36,963 nucleotides of DNA from JAICLV01 sp036380925 (lineage in GTDB: Bacteria; Actinomycetota; Actinomycetes; Acidothermales; Acidothermaceae): NCBI GenBank assembly GCA_036380925.1, contig DASVDW010000217.1:1-36963 (forward strand). Direction: 5' to 3'. The notes under the pieces were generated by a model. The model had not been told where the DNA came from. It searched no databases and was given only the letters and a program-made list of their open reading frames with translations. How positions within the stretch are numbered: position 1 is the first letter of the stretch; every line of letters starts with the position of its first letter. Below, in pieces: positions 31,230 through 36,963 of this stretch. A program made the position numbers and the translations under genes.

Positions 31230-32222
31230 GTGGTGACGACGAGGACCGGCGAGCTGCCGGACGTGATAGCGAGCTCTGCGCGCCGCAAGGCAAACGGAGA
31301 CGCCGTCTTCCGCGGCCTGACCCTGCTCGCCGGAGCGTTCGTGCTGCTGGTTCTCGCCGCCATCGCGGTGTTTCTCGTTGTGAAATCCCTGCCGGCCTTC
31401 GGCCACGACACCAAGAGCTTCTGGACGACGTTCGAGTGGCTGCCCGACAATTCGCCAGCCATCTTCGGGGTCGCCGCACTCGCGTTCGGGACCGCGCTGT
31501 CCGCGGTGCTTGCCTTGGTGATGGCGTTCCCCGTCGCCGTTGCTGTCGCGTTGTTCATCAGTGACTACGCCCCGCGTCGGCTGGCCCGCTGGTTGGGCTA
31601 CATCACCGACTTGCTGGCCGCCGTGCCTAGCGTGGTCTTCGGTTTGTGGGGCCTGTTCTGGTTGGTGCCGCACCTCACCCCGTTACAGCACTGGCTGGCC
31701 GACAACCTGGGCTTCATCCCGCTGTTCGCCGATTCGGAGTCCGTCACCGCGAACGCCAGCCGGTCGATCTTCGCGGCGTCCGTTGTGCTGGCGATCATGG
31801 TGTTGCCGATCATCTCCGCCATCGCCCGAGAGGTGTTCCAGCAGGTCGATCCCGGCTTGAAAGAGGCGGCGCTCGGGCTGGGCTCGACGCGTTGGGAGAT
31901 GATCCGAACCGCCGTCATCCCGCCGTCCAAGGGCGGTCTCGCCGGCGCCACGATCCTCGGCCTTGGGCGGGCGCTTGGCGAGACGATCGCCGTGGCGCTC
32001 GTGCTTGGCTCGTCGTACGCGGTCAACTTCCAGGTGCTCATTCCCGGCAAGAACACCATCGCGGCGAACATCGCCTCCCAGTTCGGCGAGGCCGGCCCGA
32101 TCGGCCGTCCGGCGCTCATCGCGAGTGGTCTGGTGCTGTTCGCGATGACCATGGCGGTGACCCTGGTCGCCCGGTGGATCATTTACCGCGCCGGCGCGGT
32201 GGAACGGAGTGCAGTCGCGTGA
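31230..32222 (+). CDS. pstC: Phosphate ABC transporter permease PstC
   Basis: 330 residues from GTG 31230 (another GTG three bases later), with GAGGA upstream. Six membrane segments are visible, the first at about 33-53. The permease EAA-type loop reads EAALGLGSTRWEMIRTAVIPPSKGGLAGATILGLGRALGET. Pairs with PstA to form the channel. Its stop overlaps the pstA start by GTGA. Confidence 0.96.
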   Translation: MVTTRTGELPDVIASSARRKANGDAVFRGLTLLAGAFVLLVLAAIAVFLVVKSLPAFGHDTKSFWTTFEWLPDNSPAIFGVAALAFGTALSAVLALVMAFPVAVAVALFISDYAPRRLARWLGYITDLLAAVPSVVFGLWGLFWLVPHLTPLQHWLADNLGFIPLFADSESVTANASRSIFAASVVLAIMVLPIISAIAREVFQQVDPGLKEAALGLGSTRWEMIRTAVIPPSKGGLAGATILGLGRALGETIAVALVLGSSYAVNFQVLIPGKNTIAANIASQFGEAGPIGRPALIASGLVLFAMTMAVTLVARWIIYRAGAVERSAVA

Positions 32223-33277
32223 CGACGCCCGCAATGGTCATGCAACTTCACCCGCCAGGGATGCGTGGCCGTCGACTCAGTCGAAACGCGGTGTTCAGCG
32301 CTGGATTGTCCGGCGTCGGGCTCGCCGGTGTTCTGAACCTGGCCTCTTCGTCATGGCGGTGGGCTGAGTTCGTCGTCCTCGGCGTCGTGTTCGCGCTCGT
32401 CTTCGTCACGGGTGCGTCGTGGGCCGTCGAGGGTAGACGCAAGGCGATCGACCGGCTGGTCAGCAACATCGTCGTCAGCGCGTTCCTGGTAGCCCTGGCG
32501 CCGCTCGCTCTCGTCGTCTACTTCACCGCTGTGCGCGGCATCCCGCACTTCTCGGCCACGTTCTTCACGCACTCGCTCGCCGGTGTTCCGCCGTCAGAGC
32601 GTGGTGGTGGCATCGCGGCGGCCATTCAAGGCACCGTCGAGCAAGTCTTTCTGGCCACGCTGATCAGCGTCCCGATTGGATTGCTCGTCGCTGTCTACGT
32701 CACCGAATACGGTCGCGGCGTGTTCGCTCGTGCGATCCGGTTCCTGGTCGATGTGATGACCGGCATCCCGTCGATTGTCGCCGGACTGTTCATCTACACG
32801 TTCCTCGTTATCGGCCTGCATCAAGGGTTTTCTGGGTTCGCCGGGTCGCTCGCGCTGAGCATTCTGATGCTTCCCGTGGTCATTCGGTCTGCCGAAGAGA
32901 TGATCGCGCTGGTGCCGAAGGCGTATCGCGAGGCCAGTTACGCCCTCGGTGTGACCCGATGGCGCACGATCGTGTCGGTCGTGTTGCCCACCGCGAAGGG
33001 AGGCTTGGTCACCGGCGTCATGCTCGCCGTCGCCCGCGTCACGGGCGAGACCGCGCCGCTCTTGTTGACCGCCTTCGACAACAACTACCTCAACGCGAAT
33101 CCGTTCAAGGGCCAGCAGAGTTCGCTGTCGCTCGTCGTCTACACCCAAGCCCAGCAGGCCTACCAGCCGGCTGTCGAGCGCGCTTGGGCCGCCGCCGCGA
33201 CGCTGATCCTCATCGTCATCGGCTTGTACGTCGTCGCACGTCTGCTAACCCGGCGGAGTGCGTTCCGGCATGGATAG
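32219..33277 (+). CDS. pstA: Phosphate ABC transporter permease PstA
   Basis: 352 residues from GTG 32219, coupled to pstC; ATG 32234 is an alternative. It is longer than typical PstA because of an extra N-terminal part with two hydrophobic stretches (about 20-40 and 43-62) before the usual six-segment permease core, an arrangement common in actinobacteria. The EAA loop is REASYALGVTRWRTIVSVVLPTAKGGLVTGVMLAVARVTGETAP. Second channel subunit of the Pst importer. Confidence 0.95.
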   Translation: MTTPAMVMQLHPPGMRGRRLSRNAVFSAGLSGVGLAGVLNLASSSWRWAEFVVLGVVFALVFVTGASWAVEGRRKAIDRLVSNIVVSAFLVALAPLALVVYFTAVRGIPHFSATFFTHSLAGVPPSERGGGIAAAIQGTVEQVFLATLISVPIGLLVAVYVTEYGRGVFARAIRFLVDVMTGIPSIVAGLFIYTFLVIGLHQGFSGFAGSLALSILMLPVVIRSAEEMIALVPKAYREASYALGVTRWRTIVSVVLPTAKGGLVTGVMLAVARVTGETAPLLLTAFDNNYLNANPFKGQQSSLSLVVYTQAQQAYQPAVERAWAAAATLILIVIGLYVVARLLTRRSAFRHG

Positions 33278-33284
33278 GAACCAC

Positions 33285-34061
33285 ATGGCGAAGCGAATCG
33301 AGACCGTCGGGCTATCTTGCTTCTACGGCAAGACGAAGGCCGTCGAAGGCGTCTCCTTGACCATCGAGCCGAAGTCCGTGACCGCGTTGATCGGTCCGTC
33401 AGGCTGCGGCAAGTCGACCTTCCTGCGGTCGATCAACCGTCTCCACGAGGTGGTGACGGGTGCGCGCATCGAAGGCAGGGTGCTGCTCGACGACGAGGAC
33501 GTCTACGACCCGTCGGTCGACGTGGTCGCGGTGCGGCGGCACATCGGCATGGTGTTTCAGAAGCCGAACCCCTTCCCCACGATGTCGATTTACGACAACG
33601 TCGCGGCCGGTCTGCGCTTCAACGGTGTCCGCAAGAAGAGCGAACTCGACGACGCGGTAGAGCAGTCGCTGCGCGCGGCGAACCTTTGGCGAGAGGTGAG
33701 CGCCCGGCTGAACAAGCCGGGCGCCGGATTGTCCGGTGGTCAGCAGCAGCGGTTGTGCATCGCCCGCGCGCTCGCGGTTGAGCCGTCGGTGCTGTTGATG
33801 GACGAGCCGTGTTCGGCGCTCGACCCGATCTCGACGCTGGCGATCGAAGACCTGATCGCCGAGTTGAAGGACCGCTACACGATCGTCATCGTGACGCACA
33901 ACATGCAGCAGGCCAGCCGGGTGAGCGACGTGACCGCCTTCTTCACGCTGGCCGGGCCCGGGCAGCCCGGTGTGCTGGTCGAGGTCGACGCGACGAGCAA
34001 AATCTTCTCGGTGCCGGCGGACAAGCGCACAGAGGACTACATCACCGGTCGCGTCGGCTAG
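33285..34061 (+). CDS. pstB: Phosphate ABC transporter ATPase PstB
   Basis: 258 residues from ATG 33285, with AGGAA upstream; ATG 33270 would overlap pstA. Walker A GPSGCGKST, Q-loop VFQKPNPFPTMSIYDN, signature LSGGQQQRLCIARAL, Walker B VLLMDEPCSALDP and H-loop VTHNM are all intact. The end KIFSVPADKRTEDYITGRVG is characteristic of PstB. Energises phosphate import and, with PhoU, takes part in signalling to SenX3. Its TAG stop shares the palindrome CTAG with the convergent stop of the next gene. Confidence 0.97.
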   Translation: MAKRIETVGLSCFYGKTKAVEGVSLTIEPKSVTALIGPSGCGKSTFLRSINRLHEVVTGARIEGRVLLDDEDVYDPSVDVVAVRRHIGMVFQKPNPFPTMSIYDNVAAGLRFNGVRKKSELDDAVEQSLRAANLWREVSARLNKPGAGLSGGQQQRLCIARALAVEPSVLLMDEPCSALDPISTLAIEDLIAELKDRYTIVIVTHNMQQASRVSDVTAFFTLAGPGQPGVLVEVDATSKIFSVPADKRTEDYITGRVG

Positions 34062-34879
34062 GTCTGCCGCGAATACTCGGCCAGGACGGCGTCGGAGAAC
34101 GGCGGCCAGGCGGTCGAAACCCACTCGCCGAACATCGTCCCGGTCAGCGCCACGCAGGCGAGGCGGGCGGCTGGATCGACCCACAAGAAACTGCCCTGCT
34201 GCCCGAAGTGGCCGAAGGTCGAGGGGGAATTGCGGGTTCCGGTCCAGTGCGGCTGCTTGTGGTCGCGGATCTCAAACCCCAAGCCCCAGTCATTGTTCGT
34301 CTGGCGACCGAAGCCGGGGAGCACGCCGTCCAAGCCGGGGAAGACGACGCTGGTCGCCTCGCCAAGGGTCTCCGCGTCGACCAGCGTCGGCGCGAGCAGC
34401 TCACGGGCGAACTTGAGCAGGTCGTGAACGGGCCCGTGGCCGCCGGTCGCCGCGCGCCTGGGGTGCAGGGTCGACGCCGTCATGTTCAGGGGGCGCAACA
34501 CCGCTTCCGTCAGGTACTCGCCGACGGAGGCGCCGGTGCGCGTCGCGATGAGGCCGCCGAGCAGCTGGAAGCCGCCGTTGGAGTAGATGCGGCGCCGACC
34601 CGGCTGCGCGATCGTCGCGCTTCCCTCGAGGTTCAAGCCGGACGCGTGGGCCAGCACGTGTCGCACGGTCGCGCCCTCCGGCCCCGCCGGTTCGTCGAGG
34701 TCGATCTCCCCGACCTCCAGCAGCCGCAACACGCCGTACGCGGTTATGAGTTTCGTGACCGACGCCCATGGCTGTGGTCGATCGACGTCGCCGCCCGCGC
34801 CGAGGGTCGCCTGCGCGTCGGTGACGCCAGCCGCCGCCGACGTGACGGGCCACGCGGAGAGCTGCTCGAACGCCGACAT
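34058..34879 (-). CDS. Serine hydrolase of the beta-lactamase (class C/esterase) family
   Basis: 273 residues from ATG 34879. Compact penicillin-binding/beta-lactamase fold: SxxK in WASVTKLITAYG near residue 40, Tyr-Ser-Asn in RIYSNGGFQLLGG near 100, and HFGQQGS in place of the KTG box. No signal peptide, so cytoplasmic. Members include esterases and D-aminopeptidase-like enzymes; true beta-lactamase activity is not implied. It ends convergently with pstB and starts 17 bp after the stop of the diguanylate cyclase gene on the same strand. Confidence 0.86.
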   Translation of the reverse strand: MSAFEQLSAWPVTSAAAGVTDAQATLGAGGDVDRPQPWASVTKLITAYGVLRLLEVGEIDLDEPAGPEGATVRHVLAHASGLNLEGSATIAQPGRRRIYSNGGFQLLGGLIATRTGASVGEYLTEAVLRPLNMTASTLHPRRAATGGHGPVHDLLKFARELLAPTLVDAETLGEATSVVFPGLDGVLPGFGRQTNNDWGLGFEIRDHKQPHWTGTRNSPSTFGHFGQQGSFLWVDPAARLACVALTGTMFGEWVSTAWPPFSDAVLAEYSRQT

Positions 34880-34896
34880 GACGTCGAGGGTACGGA

Positions 34897-36534
34897 TCAA
34901 GCCACCGCGACCCGGTCCCGGCCGCCTTCCTTCGCGTCGTACACGGCCGCGTCGGCCGCGGCCATCAGATGCTCGTACGTCATTCCGGGCCGGTGCTCGG
35001 CCACGCCAACGCTGACCCTGACCTGCAAGCCTGGGGCGATCCGGCCCCACGGGTGGGACGCGACGGCCTTGCGGATGCGCTCGCCGACGTGGGCACCGGT
35101 GCGCAGCGCGGCCCCCCGCAGCATCACCACGAACTCGTCTCCGCCGTATCGCGCGACGACGTCTCGCTCGCGGCTTTCTCGCTGCAGGATCATCGCGACC
35201 GCGCGCAGCACCTCGTCTCCGATGACGTGGGAGAACGTGTCGTTGACGCGTTTGAAGCTGTCGAGGTCGATGAACAGCAGGCAGGTCGGGGAGGTCGGTG
35301 TCGTAGTGAGTTCTCGCAGCGCGGCGTCGAGCTTGCGGCGATTGCCAAGTCCCGTCAAGGGGTCCTCGGTCGCCGCTTGGCCGACGCGTTCGTTCTCCTC
35401 TGCCAGATCGATCATCTGCATGCGCACCATGACTGATTCGAGCCGCCGCTCGCGCTCCTCCCACAACGACGTCGCGAGCAGCACAGCGGCGTGTCGGGCA
35501 AGATCGATGGCCGGATGGTCGCCCACTTCCGCGCGCTCGATTTCGGCGGCGCGCAACACTGCGGCCACCTGCCATTGGCGCGAGATGGTGGTGTCGGGCA
35601 GGCCGGCCGTCAGGTGAAGTTGGCGGCGGGCCTCGACGGTGTCGCCGAGTTCGGTGCAGGCGCGCGCCAGACCGAGCCGCAAGACCAGCGCGTCCTCGGC
35701 CTCCATCGGCGCTTCGTCGCGGTCGAACGCGTCGAGCATGGTCGCTCGACCCAGCTCGGGTTCGCCGAGGCAGGTCCACGCGAATCCCTCGTACAGCCGG
35801 CCGACCCGCACCCAGTAGACCGCGGAGGCGTCGCGTTGGGCGCGTAGCGCGGCGCGCATCGTCTCGCGATAGCGCGCGACCGCTTCGTCACGTCGTCCGA
35901 TCAACTCCAGGCGGTTGGCCCACCTGGCCTCGTTGCGGGCCGTGACGCCGTCGACCATGAGGTTGAGGAACATGTCTCCGGTGGCGCGCACCAGCTCGAC
36001 GCCGCGGCGCAGCTGGGCGGACGCGAGCTCGAACATCTCCGCCGAGCTGGCCGCGTTGGCGACGGTGACCACCGCGGCGGCGCTGGCGAGGTCGGGCTCG
36101 TGAAGCTGGCTGAGACCGGTCAAGCCGTCGGTGAGATCGTCGAGCGCGCGCTCGAACTCGCCGCGCGCGAAGCGGCTGACGATGAGCTGGCCGAGAATCT
36201 GCAACCGCGCGGCCGTGTCACGCTCCGCGGCGTAGTGGTTCATCAGATCTTCGGCGACGGCGACCGACTCGTCGAGGCGGCCGGCCGCCTTGAGGGCGCT
36301 GACCAAGATGTCGCGACAGCGCCAGCCGGTCCGCTCGTCGCCGAGCGCGCGGGCGAGCGCCTCGTTTGCCTCGACCCGAGTGACTCCGGCGGCGAGGTCT
36401 GCGGTCGGGGCGTGGGCGAACGCGCAGAAGGAGTCGAACGCGAGCCAGTGCGCGTGGCCGTACTCCCCGACCCGCACGATCTCGCCGCGTCCGCGGTACA
36501 CCTCCCGCTCGACCGCGGGGTGCGCCTGCGCCAC
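34897..36534 (-). CDS. GGDEF diguanylate cyclase with TPR-like helical sensor region
   Basis: 545 residues from GTG 36534, chosen for GGAG upstream; GTG 36639 would add a 35-residue Arg-rich leader. Residues 1 to about 360 are helical, Ala/Leu/Glu-rich repeats resembling tetratricopeptide units, without membrane segments. A linker helix (ESVMVRMQMIDLAEENERVGQAA) leads to DPLTGLGNRR and the GGDEF domain. The active site G464-GDEF-F468 is intact, and the inhibitory I-site R455xxD458 lies five residues before it. It should make c-di-GMP from GTP with product inhibition. The signal sensed by the TPR-like part is unknown. No EAL or HD-GYP domain is present. Confidence 0.9.
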   Translation of the reverse strand: MAQAHPAVEREVYRGRGEIVRVGEYGHAHWLAFDSFCAFAHAPTADLAAGVTRVEANEALARALGDERTGWRCRDILVSALKAAGRLDESVAVAEDLMNHYAAERDTAARLQILGQLIVSRFARGEFERALDDLTDGLTGLSQLHEPDLASAAAVVTVANAASSAEMFELASAQLRRGVELVRATGDMFLNLMVDGVTARNEARWANRLELIGRRDEAVARYRETMRAALRAQRDASAVYWVRVGRLYEGFAWTCLGEPELGRATMLDAFDRDEAPMEAEDALVLRLGLARACTELGDTVEARRQLHLTAGLPDTTISRQWQVAAVLRAAEIERAEVGDHPAIDLARHAAVLLATSLWEERERRLESVMVRMQMIDLAEENERVGQAATEDPLTGLGNRRKLDAALRELTTTPTSPTCLLFIDLDSFKRVNDTFSHVIGDEVLRAVAMILQRESRERDVVARYGGDEFVVMLRGAALRTGAHVGERIRKAVASHPWGRIAPGLQVRVSVGVAEHRPGMTYEHLMAAADAAVYDAKEGGRDRVAVA

Positions 36535-36877
36535 CTTGCCGACTCCGTCCTTGCCCTCGTGGTCGCCGCGGCCGTTTCGCCGTGGCGTCGCTGTGGTTAG
36601 TCGCGACGTGAGCCTCGCTCGCGCCCGTTCTGCAAGCACATCGGCGCCGTTCGCGCCGAAGTAATGCGCCCAGCGTCAACGAATGCCGAATCGATGCCAA
36701 CGCGCGTCGAAATTTGCCCGGTTACGCCGGCGATGCGTCGACCGGGCGAACTGGCGCGGACCACGTTCGCCTCGCCGCGCGGCGCGCCCGGCGCTGACCT
36801 CGGATCGCGGCGAGCGAATGACATCGTTGTTGTTTGGGTCGTACGATGGCGAGCGGGTCGATCTGAAGGGGCATGTC
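36535..36877. other. Divergent intergenic region
   Basis: 343 bp between the GGDEF gene and the DUF3263 gene (238 bp if the longer GGDEF start is used). It holds a good promoter candidate for the plus-strand gene at 36819-36847. No RNA gene or further ORF is supported. Confidence 0.5.
36819..36847 (+). promoter_or_regulatory. Candidate promoter of the DUF3263 gene
   Basis: TGACAT (36819-36824) and TACGAT (36842-36847) are 17 bases apart, a good -35/-10 spacing. The ATG follows 31 bases later behind a GAAGGGG ribosome binding site. Confidence 0.5.
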
Positions 36878-36963
36878 ATGGACGCTGCCAACGCACCGCG
36901 CGACGCCGAGCGCGACAACGGCGAGTTGTCGGAGCGCGATCTTCGCATCCTTGAGTTCGAGCG
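36878..36963 (+). CDS. DUF3263 protein (partial, runs off right edge)
   Basis: 28 residues are visible from ATG 36878, with GAAGGGG upstream. The sequence LSERDLRILEFER is the typical start of the small actinobacterial DUF3263 proteins, which are thought to contain a helix-turn-helix-like fold and have no established function. The rest lies outside the window. Confidence 0.75.
   Translation, partial: MDAANAPRDAERDNGELSERDLRILEFE

Noticed and set aside
33809..35617. A 602-residue plus-strand frame across pstB, the serine hydrolase and the GGDEF gene
   Set aside because: It overlaps three clear family matches in other frames and has shadow-like composition.
34058..35779. A long 573-residue minus frame as a multidomain serine hydrolase
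   Set aside because: The part upstream of ATG 34879 is a shadow of the GGDEF gene; only the last 273 residues match the beta-lactamase fold.

Overview
The window comes from a high-GC actinobacterium. Evidence: mycothiol glycosyltransferase (mshA), CarD, an HbhA-like lysine-tailed protein, an RsiG-type anti-sigma factor, DUF2516, DUF6458 and DUF3263 proteins, a SenX3/RegX3-PhoU-PstSCAB phosphate module, strong third-position GC bias and many GTG/TTG starts. Synteny blocks match those known from mycobacteria and Streptomyces (XRE regulator-hbhA-DUF2516; mshA-ybjN-gpm; lpqE-carD-ispD-ispF-cysS-rlmB; senX3-regX3). I cannot name the genus. Most of the window is housekeeping chromosome; no prophage, integrase, transposase or CRISPR array is visible.

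Layout. 1-1460 (minus): a DUF4388 protein with a repetitive coiled-coil tail that runs off the left edge. 1808-3977 (plus): an RsiG homologue with two intact c-di-GMP-binding signatures, an asparaginase-II family protein and a DinB-fold protein. 3981-5603 (minus): a secreted tripeptidyl-aminopeptidase-like lipoprotein. 5776-9083 (plus): XRE regulator, HbhA-like protein, aldo/keto reductase, DUF2516, PGPGW membrane protein and macro-domain hydrolase. 9142-12055 (minus): a translationally coupled trio of SDR, GH20 hexosaminidase lipoprotein and a small protein resembling a haem-less cytochrome. 12237-14969 (plus): mshA, ybjN-like gene, gpmA. 14983-16573 (minus): LpqE-like lipoprotein and a membrane-anchored thioredoxin-fold protein. 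16932-24190 (plus): carD, PIN/TRAM protein, ispD, ispF, cysS, rlmB and a large membrane protein, with an 86-bp palindrome between ispF and cysS. 24192-27141 (mostly minus): DUF4032 kinase-like protein, tRNA-Thr(UGU) on the plus strand, vsr overlapping the tRNA 3' end, and three small genes. 27260-34061: regX3-senX3 (minus) divergent from phoU and pstS-pstC-pstA-pstB (plus), with two PHO-box-like direct repeats. 34058-36534 (minus): a serine hydrolase and a GGDEF diguanylate cyclase. From 36878: the start of a DUF3263 gene.

How the genes work together. The phosphate module is a complete circuit: sensor kinase, response regulator, PhoU and the high-affinity Pst ABC transporter, with candidate operators in front of both senX3/phoU and pstS. 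The sensor kinase lacks the usual N-terminal membrane segments. The window also carries both a maker (GGDEF protein with I-site) and a probable reader (RsiG) of c-di-GMP, about 32 kb apart. IspD and IspF act in the MEP isoprenoid pathway, MshA starts mycothiol synthesis, and CarD, CysS and RlmB serve transcription and translation.

The points I would look at first are the palindrome at 19852-19937, the soluble SenX3, the haem-less cytochrome-like protein coupled to a secreted hexosaminidase, the RsiG/GGDEF pair, and the vsr gene abutting a tRNA without a visible cytosine methylase.
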